A DNA stretch of 24,300 nt. It comes from a virus. The position numbers and the translations under genes are program-made. The notes beneath the pieces are model-generated. The model searched no databases. It had not been told where the DNA came from and was given only the letters and a program-made list of their open reading frames with translations. The stretch spans positions 1-24,300 of the IMG/VR virus record IMGVR_UViG_3300008448_000627; one strand, written 5' to 3'. Below are positions 7,080 to 17,146 of this stretch, piece by piece; the first letter of the stretch is position 1, and the number at the start of each line of letters is the position of its first letter.

Positions 7080-7733
7080 TTACGATTTTGATAGTGTTTT
7101 AATGAAATTCTCAAAAATACTCAGCTTTTTAGTCTCCAGATCGCGTGAACGAACTGCCTGCTCGACTAAACCTTTTGTACGTTGAGCGATGAGCATGTTG
7201 TTTTCCCAGATCCACTCAACGCCTTCCATGATGCCGTTTACGAAGGCATCGGGAGCGGAAGGATCTGCAACAATATCCGCTGCAGTAGCAAGATGGAAGT
7301 CATCCTGCACTTCATTAACACCCTCTCTATTCAGCTTTAGTGAGCCCATGCCGCGCGTCGAAACGCCGAGCCGGCCACCTGACTCGATAATGCCACGAGC
7401 AATGTTGCCCATTGGAGTGTCTGTAATCTTGGCGCGGCCGACCCAATTTGTGCCGTCCTGCTTAAGTGATTCGATGATATGTGAGATGCGGTCGAGATTG
7501 ATCTGAGGACCATCTGGGTGACCTAGCTCACCGAACGCACGTCCCTTCGAAACGAACTGCTCATTGTATCTGTTGACTTCTCTTTCGAGAACGTGCTTTG
7601 GATACATACGGCCGTTACGGTTCTTAATTTCCGATTGAAGGAATACACCTTCAATGTACATAGTCTTCTTTCCGCTTTCCTTGGTTTCGGTTACGTACTT
7701 GATCGACTCATTGAGTTCGGTAATTAGCTTCAT
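7080..7733 (-). CDS. 21: Prohead core protease gp21
   Basis: Serine protease of the T4 prohead (MEROPS U9/S80, herpesvirus-assemblin-like fold). It cleaves the scaffold, core proteins and gp23 after (L/I)-x-E. In the 217 residues the family motifs are visible: NRNGRMYPKHVLE (39-51), the histidine motif GELGHPDG with H72, and the serine motif GVSTRGMG with S125. The DPSAPDA block at 157-163 may supply the third acidic residue. T4 gp21 is 212 aa. It sits upstream of its scaffold substrate gp22. The assignment is secure; the exact third catalytic residue is inferred. Confidence 0.95.
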   Translation of the reverse strand: MKLITELNESIKYVTETKESGKKTMYIEGVFLQSEIKNRNGRMYPKHVLEREVNRYNEQFVSKGRAFGELGHPDGPQINLDRISHIIESLKQDGTNWVGRAKITDTPMGNIARGIIESGGRLGVSTRGMGSLKLNREGVNEVQDDFHLATAADIVADPSAPDAFVNGIMEGVEWIWENNMLIAQRTKGLVEQAVRSRDLETKKLSIFENFIKTLSKS

Positions 7734-7743
7734 CGGTTAGTCC

Positions 7744-8145
7744 TTAGTTCTGCTGATATTCTGAAACAAAGTTACCAGCCTTTTGTAGCTCAAACGTAAT
7801 AAAGCTATTAGCTGAGCCGATAAGATTGACAACTACGTTAGCAGCAGGATACAAGTTGATTGGCATGCCCGTACCAGCATATTCGTGTTGACCAGTAGAG
7901 TCATACACGGCTACAAGGTTAGCACCACGAAGAATCTGAATGTGACCTGTTCCATCACAGCCCCACACAGCCTGTGTGATGTAGGCACCTGTTAGGACTT
8001 CATCTCCGACAGCAACACACACGCTCGAGCCGTTGACATTGGTTGTCGATGAGTTACCTGCTACGATAATGTTACCGCTGTTTGAAGAGGCAACGTGAAC
8101 AACCAGTGAGGTGTTCTTCTTGTTTGATGTGATTACTGCTGGCAT
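7744..8145 (-). CDS. Small beta-rich protein in the head-assembly cluster (unknown, 133 aa)
   Basis: Not recognised by name. The 133 residues are rich in Val, Asn, Ser, Gly and Ala with an alternating hydrophobic pattern suggesting an all-beta fold (SLVVHVASSNSGNIIVAG, HIQILRGANLVAVYD, NVVVNLIGSANSFITFEL). There is no signal peptide or membrane segment. Its ATG overlaps the stop of the preceding gene as TGATG, and it ends 10 bases before gp21. Placement inside the portal-protease-capsid block suggests a head-associated role such as a decoration or receptor-facing head protein, but this is inference from position and composition only. Confidence 0.8.
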   Translation of the reverse strand: MPAVITSNKKNTSLVVHVASSNSGNIIVAGNSSTTNVNGSSVCVAVGDEVLTGAYITQAVWGCDGTGHIQILRGANLVAVYDSTGQHEYAGTGMPINLYPAANVVVNLIGSANSFITFELQKAGNFVSEYQQN

Positions 8146-8903
8146 CAGGCACCTCTATTTTCAATTGCGAAGGCGATCATCTTTTCGAGACCTTCTTCTG
8201 TTTGGCATGCAGCAACGAACTTCGACTTATTGTCTTCATTGAGACGATCGAACGCTGCCTTTAGAATGTCTTGGGTCAGAGATGGTAGACCATCGATTGC
8301 GCCGTCGAAATCCTCAGCTACCTTCTTAGCTGTAGCTGTTGCAATGGCCATCTTTTTCGCCATTGGCATACGTGGATTCTCGCGCTTGATAGCCTTAGCT
8401 ACTTCTTCGCGCTTCTTCATCTCTGCAGGTGTCAGCTTCTTCTCTTCCAGCTCAACATCTTCATGCATCTTATACTCACCAGTGCGAGCAAGTTGATCGT
8501 GAATGTTGCTAAGCTGGTTCGCAATGTGCTCCATCGAGCCAGTGTGACCCCAATGTGGTCCCTTACGACCCTTGTGATCTTTGTGAGACGCAGCTTCTGC
8601 TGCATGAGTCTTCAGATGCTGAGAGATTGACTTCATCAACGCCTTAGCGTGCTGGTGGTGATGGTCGAAGCGAGCCGCAGCATCCATAGCTTCGTACACC
8701 TTCTCATCTTCGCCAGGCTCGTAGCCCTTGCGTGAGGTCTTACGCTCAACTTTTTCAACGTTAGACGCCTTGAACACGTCATCTTTGTTGCCAGCGCGGT
8801 CAGGAAGAACCTGCACAATGTGCTTGTCAACAAACTTCTGTTCGTCGGGAGACTTTACCTTACGGTAACCTGTTTGTTCAATAAATTGATTAAGCGTCTT
8901 CAT
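8145..8903 (-). CDS. Head/prohead core-associated protein with His-rich segment (252 aa)
   Basis: Three parts are visible: an N-terminus MKTLNQFIEQTG of the type seen in T4-like head and core proteins; a histidine-rich middle (11 His in residues 81-126, with HHH at 81-83 and PHWGHTG near 116-122); and a charged helix around 157-196 starting KLTPAEMKKREEVAKAIKRE, a pattern I recognise from uncharacterised proteins of many T4-like phages. It occupies the place of prohead core gene 68 between the gp67-like gene and gp21, but similarity to T4 gp68 (141 aa) is not evident. It overlaps the gp67-like gene by 14 bases. Several (L/I)-x-E sites could be cut by gp21. A core or inner-head role is inferred from position. 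Confidence 0.75.
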   Translation of the reverse strand: MKTLNQFIEQTGYRKVKSPDEQKFVDKHIVQVLPDRAGNKDDVFKASNVEKVERKTSRKGYEPGEDEKVYEAMDAAARFDHHHQHAKALMKSISQHLKTHAAEAASHKDHKGRKGPHWGHTGSMEHIANQLSNIHDQLARTGEYKMHEDVELEEKKLTPAEMKKREEVAKAIKRENPRMPMAKKMAIATATAKKVAEDFDGAIDGLPSLTQDILKAAFDRLNEDNKSKFVAACQTEEGLEKMIAFAIENRGA

Positions 8904-9228
8904 CCGAATCGTCCTCTAAGTCTAAATCTAAATCTTGTAGGTCTTCGAGGTCCAGATCTTCGTCATCGAGATCCAATAGCTCGAACTCATCATCTGAATC
9001 GCTGTCATCATTGTCGGTATCGTCAGCATCAACGTCTAGATCGTCATCGTCGAGATCCAGTTCTTCCTCTGGCGAAGCCTGGAAAGCAGCCTGAGTGAAT
9101 TGATCCTGGAAGTCAGCTAGTCTGTCGGCTAGCTTTGCACGCATAATCGAATCGAAAGCCTGAGCAACCTGCAAAGGCTGCTGTGAAGCGCTGAGCCCAA
9201 CAATGTCATTTACTGTATAATCAACCAT
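8890..9228 (-). CDS. 67: gp67-like prohead core protein, very acidic
   Basis: The 112-aa protein has an N-terminal helical part (about 1-50) and then a C-terminal tail of almost only Asp, Glu, Leu and Ser from about residue 53 (for example LDLDDDDLDVDADDTDNDD). T4 gp67, an 80-aa prohead core protein (PIP), has the same design and the same position just after the portal gene. The start is placed at the ATG at 9228. An upstream in-frame TTG at 9240 would put the GGAG ribosome site inside the coding region and is rejected. A late promoter lies 19 bases upstream, overlapping the portal stop codon. The stop overlaps the next gene by 14 bases. Confidence 0.8.
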   Translation of the reverse strand: MVDYTVNDIVGLSASQQPLQVAQAFDSIMRAKLADRLADFQDQFTQAAFQASPEEELDLDDDDLDVDADDTDNDDSDSDDEFELLDLDDEDLDLEDLQDLDLDLEDDSDEDA

Positions 9229-9247
9229 TTTTTGCTCCAATTTTAAT

Positions 9248-9255
9248 TATTTATC
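9248..9255 (-). promoter_or_regulatory. Late promoter GATAAATA for the gp67-like gene
   Basis: GATAAATA on the minus strand, 19 bases upstream of the ATG at 9228. It overlaps the last codons of gene 20. Confidence 0.75.
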
Positions 9256-10774
9256 TTCCTTGAGGTTGCGTCTGCGCTGCCTGCTCTTCATCACCTTGCT
9301 GGATGACACCTGACTTGATTTCATCGGCGATCTGCTTGTCGATCTCCTTGATTTCTTCTTCAGTCTGGCGTAGAACGTTTTTACGGATCCACTCGTTGGA
9401 GTAATACTTACCAACGTAGTCATCTAGGTCTCTAACCATCTGCGCACGGTCTCTAAGGATTTCAGTTTCCTTGAGCTCTGCAAAGTAGTTATCGATTGCA
9501 TAGTCATAACGAATAGAGCGAGCGAAGTCTGGCCACTCTTCCAAGGTTACAACGCCCTTAAGGATAAGCTGGCGCTGTAGTAGTTTAGTGAATAATTGTG
9601 AAAACTTCATTCTTAGACGATCAACAAACTTAGCGAACTTGATTTCGTCGCGAGTGATCTCAGTTGATCTACCAAGGTTGTATACTGTTTCTGGTTCTAG
9701 GCGACCGATAGGAACGTTAAGTGCCTTGTATAGCTTGCGCTGGAAGTACACGATATCGTCGATCTGTCCAAGGTTCTGACCACCAGGAAGAGTTGTAATT
9801 TCTGTTCCCTTACCACCTTCACGACGTGGAAGCCAGAAGTCTTCCAGCATTGTCATGAACTTGCGGTCGTCACGGATCTCACCTGTGTCCGCATTATAAA
9901 CAATCTTGTTCTTAAAGCGAGTCATCATATCACGAAGGTGCTGCTCGGCCTTCATCTTAGGAAGGTTACCAACGTCGATGTAGAAAATACGGCGTTCAGG
10001 AGCACGTGAGATACGATAGATTACCAGCGAGTCTTCCATAGAACGAAGCTGGTTCATTGGCTTGATTGCTTTGTGCAAGTACGAAAGAACGGTATCACCA
10101 CCTGGGTTAACCAGACCACTTGTGATGTTTACAATCGAGTCCTTAGCAATCTTAATGCCCTGAGAGTTGGTAGCAGTTGAGCCAGGTGCCTTAATGAAGC
10201 CCTTGTTGTTGTAAACGTAGTATTCTGCACCATCCTGAACAACAGGAACACCACTTTCCGTTTTCTTCTTCTTCTGCTCACGCACCTTGCGAATGTTGCG
10301 AGGATCAATATAGCGAAGCTCTTTGATACCAGCTCTTAGATCCTTCGGATCGACGATTAGGTGATAGTAGAGTCTACCATCAACATACCACTTCTTAAAG
10401 ATGTCGTAGCTGTAATCATTGAACTCTAGAAGGTTCAAAATGTTCTTGAATTCTTCAGTAATAAGATCTTTAATTCTATCAGGCTGTTCGAGATCGTCGA
10501 GGTTGATCTCCACAGGACTGTCCTGGGAGTCACCAACCATTGCTTCATTAATGATGTCATCGATAGCAAGTTCGAGCTCTGGGTGGTTAGAAAGTTCTCT
10601 ATACCTTGTTACGAGCTCGGTTTCGGTTCTAATCGAACCATCCATGTCGACGTAGGTGCCATAGATGCCCCCCGCCTGAACAACCATGGCACCGTCTTCG
10701 TTTGGCTTAGGCGCAAACGAGACGGTGGCAGGTTCTTCATTTCTTTTCTTAATCTCAAAGCCAAATAGCTGCAT
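9251..10774 (-). CDS. 20: Portal vertex protein gp20
   Basis: Dodecameric portal at the unique head vertex: head-assembly initiator, DNA entry channel and site of neck attachment. The 507 aa (T4 524) show conserved portal blocks: NHPELELAIDDIINEAMVGD (about 62-81), KWYVDGRLYYHLIVD, IKELRYIDPRNIRKVRE, an INITSGLVNP-like segment (VNITSGLVNPGG), YRISRAPERRIFYIDVGNLP, LPGGQNLGQIDDIVYFQRKL and ALNVPIGRLEPE. The region used as a diversity marker in T4-like phages is intact. The C-terminus is Gln-rich and likely flexible. The ATG has a GAGAGTGA-type ribosome site and follows gene 19 by 22 bases. No late promoter was seen directly before it, so it probably relies on read-through from gene 19. Confidence 0.97.
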   Translation of the reverse strand: MQLFGFEIKKRNEEPATVSFAPKPNEDGAMVVQAGGIYGTYVDMDGSIRTETELVTRYRELSNHPELELAIDDIINEAMVGDSQDSPVEINLDDLEQPDRIKDLITEEFKNILNLLEFNDYSYDIFKKWYVDGRLYYHLIVDPKDLRAGIKELRYIDPRNIRKVREQKKKKTESGVPVVQDGAEYYVYNNKGFIKAPGSTATNSQGIKIAKDSIVNITSGLVNPGGDTVLSYLHKAIKPMNQLRSMEDSLVIYRISRAPERRIFYIDVGNLPKMKAEQHLRDMMTRFKNKIVYNADTGEIRDDRKFMTMLEDFWLPRREGGKGTEITTLPGGQNLGQIDDIVYFQRKLYKALNVPIGRLEPETVYNLGRSTEITRDEIKFAKFVDRLRMKFSQLFTKLLQRQLILKGVVTLEEWPDFARSIRYDYAIDNYFAELKETEILRDRAQMVRDLDDYVGKYYSNEWIRKNVLRQTEEEIKEIDKQIADEIKSGVIQQGDEEQAAQTQPQGR

Positions 10775-10796
10775 TATGTCACTCTCTTATAATCAA

Positions 10797-11342
10797 TTAG
10801 CCAACGAGGCCAGTGTTACCAGCGTCTACCTCATACCAATCGTATGCAAATGTTACAGTGAAGTTTTCAATCTGGTCAGTTGATTCCCAATCAAGATCGA
10901 TAGTCGAGATTTCAGTTGGGAATAGGCCGTTGAACTTATATCTACGAAGCTCTGTTCCGTCCTTACCATACTGTGTTACAAGTGCTGTTGACTTGTAGTT
11001 AGCTGGTGAAGAATCAGGGTTGAGGTTCAAGTTGGTCTGCAGCGAGTTAATTTGATTGTGCCACTGCTCCATTGTGTGACGAATACGGAAGTCTTCGTCG
11101 TTCATAACCGTTACCGACCAAACGTCGAATGTACGGTCGCCTGCGATTCTAATCTTACGACCGAAATATGGAATTTCAATCGGGTTGATTGTTGATGCAG
11201 GGAGTGAAGTAGCACGAATCAGGAATGGAGCAATCGCGTCTGACTCGTTGTTGACTGGGTTTGTCAGTTCAACTCGGAACAGGGTGGGACGAGCCCCACC
11301 CAGCGCCAGACCTGCTCTCATCTCGTTGATATTAAAAGCCAT
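10797..11342 (-). CDS. 19: Tail tube protein gp19
   Basis: Subunit of the inner tail tube through which DNA passes. The 181 aa (T4 163) carry the typical blocks: ARPTLFRVELTNP near the N-terminus, IEIPYFGRKIRIAGDRTF (about 57-74), VTVMNDEDFRIRHTMEQWHNQINS, TQYGKDGTELRRYKFNGLFPTE, IDLDWESTDQIENFTVTFAYDWYE. It follows the sheath gene, the fixed order 18-19-20. The ATG has an AAGGAGA ribosome site and a late promoter 21 bases upstream. A divergent tube-fold relative is encoded at 4034-4561. Confidence 0.97.
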   Translation of the reverse strand: MAFNINEMRAGLALGGARPTLFRVELTNPVNNESDAIAPFLIRATSLPASTINPIEIPYFGRKIRIAGDRTFDVWSVTVMNDEDFRIRHTMEQWHNQINSLQTNLNLNPDSSPANYKSTALVTQYGKDGTELRRYKFNGLFPTEISTIDLDWESTDQIENFTVTFAYDWYEVDAGNTGLVG

Positions 11343-11363
11343 TTAGTATCTCCTTGTCTCTTG

Positions 11364-11371
11364 TATTTATC
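11364..11371 (-). promoter_or_regulatory. Late promoter GATAAATA for gene 19
   Basis: GATAAATA on the minus strand, 21 bases upstream of the gp19 ATG and just after the gp18 stop, so the tube gene can be expressed separately from the sheath gene. Confidence 0.77.
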
Positions 11372-11373
11372 TC

Positions 11374-13488
11374 TTATCCAACGATCTCGGAGAATTCAAT
11401 ACCGCTTCTAACTGCAACGAAGTTCAGCTGGATGAAGTTGATTGAACGTGCTGGCTTCACGTAGATGTCGCCAACAAAGCGGTTCGAATCGATAACAGCT
11501 GCTGTGTTGTTTGTTGAGTCGCATACCACCTTGAAGTCGGTGATACCACGGCGGCCTTGAACATCGCGGAGGAATGGTTCAACGAGGTTACGGAACTGCG
11601 TGCGAGTGAATTCGTCGTTGAATTCGAACATCAGAGACTTAGCAGCACGTGCAATCGACTTTTCAAGAACGATGAAGAGGCGACGAACGTTGATGCGATC
11701 GAATGCTGATGGCTTAGCAAGCAGCGTCTTATCACCGAAGAGAATTGTTCCTTCACCTGGTGATGAGATAACTGGGTTAACACCATTCTTGTAGAGAAGA
11801 TCTCTTTCAGCCTTGTTAGGATTGAAAGCAAGTCTTACAACGTTGCGGATCTGACCACGGCTTGTACCAGCTGGCGAATACCATGGGTCTCTTGAGCTGT
11901 CTGTAACAACGCAAGCACCAGCAATGTCACCGTTTAGTGGAACATAACGGTATACATCGTTGTACTTGTCGTACATGTACTTGTAGCCCGAATCCATCAC
12001 TGCGAACGATGTAGAACGAACCGCATTGCGGAATTCAACAACGTTTGTAGCAGCTGTGCCCGACTGATTAACAACGTCTGCTCTCTGAGGCGATACGAAC
12101 ACGATGCAGTCCTTGCGAACTTCTGCAATGTTATCGATCAGATAGTTAGCTTGCTGTTCACCGTAAGTGCCACCAGTTGAGCGTCCAGTTAGAAGAAGTG
12201 AAATGTCAACTTCTTCTGCAGATGCAAACAGGTCGTAAGCACGAGCAGTATCAGCGAATGGAACCGAAGTTTCGTCGTTGTCAACACCGCCCTGGAATGA
12301 AAGGGTCATTGGCTTAACGTTTGTTGACGATACAAGAGCTGATGCAAGAGCTGATGCAGCATTTGCACGGTCCGAAGCCCACCATACATACTGTGATGTT
12401 TCGTTAAGAACAGTTCTGTAATAGTTCGATGAACCGTCAGAATTCTTAGCGTCTGTGGCGCGTGAAAGACCCTTGAATACTTCAAGAATGCCACCAGCGT
12501 TTCCAGTGAAGCTACCATCTTCGTCAACCACCACAAGGTGCATTTCGTCGACTGCAGAGGTGTTACCTGTTGCAGTTAGAGACTGATACAGGGAAGTGCC
12601 AGGAGCAGTATCAACAGCGTTGAAGTATTCCCAGTAGCGTGTTGCAGTGTTTGATGAGATAGCTGTCGATAGCTTGAGAGGATCTGCAAGCGATAGACGA
12701 ACATCGCAAGTACCAGCAACACCAGTGTTAGATGTTGAAGAGTCAGCGTTTACGAGGTTGATAGCTGTAATCTTAACTGACTGCTTACCGATTGAAGAGT
12801 TACCCACTTCAATGTAGTCGCCTACTGTGAACAGAGCCGAAACTGATGTAGCAAATGTCTGAGCCTGAGCGTTAGTAACACCAACTGCGTTCGTGTTAGC
12901 TACGCGGATGCGAGCTGTGTTCGAACCTACTGCAACAGTAAGCAGGGTGTTGTTGAACGAAGCATTCGAATCGCCGACAGTGTTTGTCTGAAGGTCGAAT
13001 GTCTTTGTATATGCGTCAGCACTGTCACAAACTGAGATCTTCAGTGAGTTACCAAGCGCACCTGGGCACTTTGCAATGTATTCAACATCGCCGCTGAATG
13101 CTCCAACTTTTTCATCGTAGTCGTCGCGGTTTCTTACTGAGTGAGCAGCGTTAGCTGAGAACGCAGCCGAGTTAGCAATAGCCGAGAACACAACCGATGT
13201 GTTAGCTGCACGCGAAACGTATAGAGCGTTCGAATAGCTCAGGAACGAAGCTGCTGTGAAGAATGTTTCTGGGTTTGTAGAAGCTGGCTTGCCAAATAGT
13301 CTAACAAGGTCATTTTCTGATGTTACGAGTGTACGTACTCCAACTGGACCCCAGCGGAACACACCTGCAATCGCACCTACTGTAGTTGACACTGGTGGGA
13401 CAACCGTTGTAAGATCGATTTCTGAAATGTTTACGCCTGGGCTAATTTGGAATCCGCCACCACCTGAGCCGAAATTCTGTACCGCCAT
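11374..13488 (-). CDS. 18: Contractile tail sheath protein gp18
   Basis: Sheath subunit that contracts to drive the tube into the cell. The 704 residues (T4 659) begin with the sheath signature ISPGVNISEIDLTT and VGAIAGVFRWGPVG (about 15-50) and end with the conserved C-terminal domain (residues about 560-704): DPWYSPAGTSRGQI, FGDKTLLAKPSAFDRINVRR, EFNDEFTRTQFRNLVEPFL and a final IQLNFVAVRSGIEFSEIVG. These terminal arms connect subunits in the sheath. The middle, about 100-430, is Ala/Ser/Asn/Thr-rich and variable, corresponding to surface domains. A GGGGAGA ribosome site and an exact late promoter precede the ATG. Confidence 0.97.
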   Translation of the reverse strand: MAVQNFGSGGGGFQISPGVNISEIDLTTVVPPVSTTVGAIAGVFRWGPVGVRTLVTSENDLVRLFGKPASTNPETFFTAASFLSYSNALYVSRAANTSVVFSAIANSAAFSANAAHSVRNRDDYDEKVGAFSGDVEYIAKCPGALGNSLKISVCDSADAYTKTFDLQTNTVGDSNASFNNTLLTVAVGSNTARIRVANTNAVGVTNAQAQTFATSVSALFTVGDYIEVGNSSIGKQSVKITAINLVNADSSTSNTGVAGTCDVRLSLADPLKLSTAISSNTATRYWEYFNAVDTAPGTSLYQSLTATGNTSAVDEMHLVVVDEDGSFTGNAGGILEVFKGLSRATDAKNSDGSSNYYRTVLNETSQYVWWASDRANAASALASALVSSTNVKPMTLSFQGGVDNDETSVPFADTARAYDLFASAEEVDISLLLTGRSTGGTYGEQQANYLIDNIAEVRKDCIVFVSPQRADVVNQSGTAATNVVEFRNAVRSTSFAVMDSGYKYMYDKYNDVYRYVPLNGDIAGACVVTDSSRDPWYSPAGTSRGQIRNVVRLAFNPNKAERDLLYKNGVNPVISSPGEGTILFGDKTLLAKPSAFDRINVRRLFIVLEKSIARAAKSLMFEFNDEFTRTQFRNLVEPFLRDVQGRRGITDFKVVCDSTNNTAAVIDSNRFVGDIYVKPARSINFIQLNFVAVRSGIEFSEIVG

Positions 13489-13531
13489 TTTGATCTCCCC
13501 TAAGAGGTTCTGTAGTTTTAATTACGTCCAG

Positions 13532-13539
13532 TATTTATA
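13532..13539 (-). promoter_or_regulatory. Late promoter TATAAATA for gene 18
   Basis: Exact late-promoter octamer on the minus strand, 43 bases upstream of the gp18 start and 10 bases past the gp17 stop. Confidence 0.87.
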
Positions 13540-13549
13540 AAACAGTAGA

Positions 13550-15574
<2,025 letters not shown>

Positions 15575-15575
<1 letters not shown>

Positions 15576-16405
15576 CAGAAGTTCTCCGTAAAATCAATCA
15601 GGAACCCATAGTTATCGCTCACGTCGATTTCATCGGGCGCAACAGATAGAGCAGCGTTGGACGTAGGTTGTCCATTGGCTGTAAGACCTGGCTTGATATT
15701 TATAATAGCGCTAGGCGTGACAAGTGTGTTAGCAATCATCGGTGATGCATCTGATGCCGGCACACGAATGTTGACATCGATATCCTTAATGATCTCCGAC
15801 TTGCGTGTAGGGCCAAACAAGTAGCCTTTTATAGTGAACGTTAGCGTGTGGATTAGAGCTCTGCGTGTTGCAAAGTCACCCTCGTATGTATCTTCCGATG
15901 AGATATCGTTGAAGATGATTGGGATGTCATACTTGCCGTTCATATCTGGAACAAGATTGACAGATGCCGTCCACTCGGGTGTGAAGTATGGTAGAATCTG
16001 TTCGATGATCTTTGTTCCATCTTCCGCATTCTTAACCATGATTGCAAGCTGGAATGTGAAGTCATAAGGAACGGGCGAATACTGATACAGAACCTGATTA
16101 GGGTCAGCAGGATTCGCTTTGTGAACCTTGTTAATAGTGTTCATCTTACGATCGGGAGCATACGACATCGTAAGCATTTCAAACGACATTCTAGGAAGAA
16201 TCATTGCGATTGGCTGATTCAGCCCTGCGTCGTTGTTGATACGTGCCAGAAACTTTTCCTTGGGTCCGTATGATAGGGGGACCTTGAACGTCTGAATCGT
16301 CTGACCAGCTGCATTCTGTCTTGTGATATACAGGTTATCGAACAGTGTTCCAAACAGAACAATGTACTTACGAATTGTGTTATGATTCCATGTCTGTCCA
16401 AACAT
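15575..16405 (-). CDS. 15: Tail sheath stabilizer / tail completion protein gp15
   Basis: Protein that caps the head-proximal end of the tail and joins it to the neck. The 276 aa match T4 gp15 (272). Conserved stretches include MFGQTWNHNTIRKYIVLFGTLFDN at the start, a long strand-rich middle with QYSPVPYDFTFQLAIMVKNAEDG (about 109-131), QILPYFTPEWTASVNLVPDM and a DIPIIFNDISSEDTYEGDF block. The ATG overlaps the gene 14 stop as TAATG. A late-promoter octamer lies inside this gene (15697-15704), pointing to gene 16. Confidence 0.93.
15697..15704 (-). promoter_or_regulatory. Possible internal late promoter TATAAATA before gene 16
   Basis: Exact octamer on the minus strand but inside gene 15, 121 bases upstream of the gene 16 start, much farther than the other late promoters in the window. 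It may support terminase expression or be chance. Confidence 0.35.
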
Positions 16406-17142
16406 TAGGCTAGTCCCTCGCTGAATGGATCAATCTCTGTCCAGTCTAGAATGTCATCTGCCTCCATATCGATCTCAAGGTTGTCAGAACCATAGTCTTG
16501 CGTCTGCTTGTCGAAGTCATACTGACCCTGGATGATGTCGTAGCCGTCCTGATCTGTGATTGCGAGGCCATCTTGTGTGAGCAAGCGGAATGCCTGAATG
16601 TTTGTCGTATATTCAGCTTCGATCGTATCAAGAGCTGCTATACCCGTGTTTAGCTTTTCGTTGGAGTATTCGAATAGCTCACATACAAGATCATATACCT
16701 GCAGACCGCCTAACTGATAGAAGATCGAGCGGTCATTAACATACTTGATTTGAAGAATCTGCGATCTTTGGGGGTTGAGCTGGAAGAAGATAATATCGCC
16801 TTCTTGAGGAACCGACTTGGTGGTATACTGACCCACCTCTTCGTCGTATGTTCTCTTTGCGATAGTGAATGTAATCTGATCTCTAATTTGCAGACCAAAC
16901 TTTGATAGAAACACTCCATCACCTTCGTAGCCGTCAACAGACTTGATATACATCTCAACCATATAGCTTGAGTTGTATTCAGATATAGGATCCTCACCAT
17001 AGATTTCATCCAGCTTCACGATAGTACGAGGGCAGTAGAAGACATCATTGCCGTAGATCTTAATAGACTCTACGACCAGGTCTTCGACCAGTTGTTGCTC
17101 CATCGAGTTGTTGAAGTTGTTGAAATAGAATGATGCAGACAC
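16405..17142 (-). CDS. 14: Neck protein gp14
   Basis: Head completion/neck protein that forms the collar ring joining head and tail together with gp13. The 245 aa (T4 256) carry the family block QQLVEDLVVESIKIYGNDVF (about 15-34) followed by YCPRTIVKLDEIYGEDPIS, a strand-rich middle (QITFTIAKRTY, EGDIIFFQLNPQRSQILQIK) and an acidic C-terminus. The start is a GTG at 17142, 4 bases after the gp13 stop; no ATG lies between that stop and the conserved block except the internal Met at residue 14. Its stop overlaps gene 15 as TAATG, so genes 13-16 form one coupled string. Confidence 0.92.
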   Translation of the reverse strand: MSASFYFNNFNNSMEQQLVEDLVVESIKIYGNDVFYCPRTIVKLDEIYGEDPISEYNSSYMVEMYIKSVDGYEGDGVFLSKFGLQIRDQITFTIAKRTYDEEVGQYTTKSVPQEGDIIFFQLNPQRSQILQIKYVNDRSIFYQLGGLQVYDLVCELFEYSNEKLNTGIAALDTIEAEYTTNIQAFRLLTQDGLAITDQDGYDIIQGQYDFDKQTQDYGSDNLEIDMEADDILDWTEIDPFSEGLA

Positions 17143-17146
17143 TATG

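Noticed and set aside
8820-9098. Plus-strand 92-codon frame over the gp67-like gene
   Set aside because: Its Arg/His-rich product is the antisense image of the Asp/Glu codons of the acidic tail; no ribosome site.
9229-9240. Longer gp67-like start using TTG at 9240
   Set aside because: The GGAG ribosome site would fall inside the coding region and is well spaced for the ATG at 9228.
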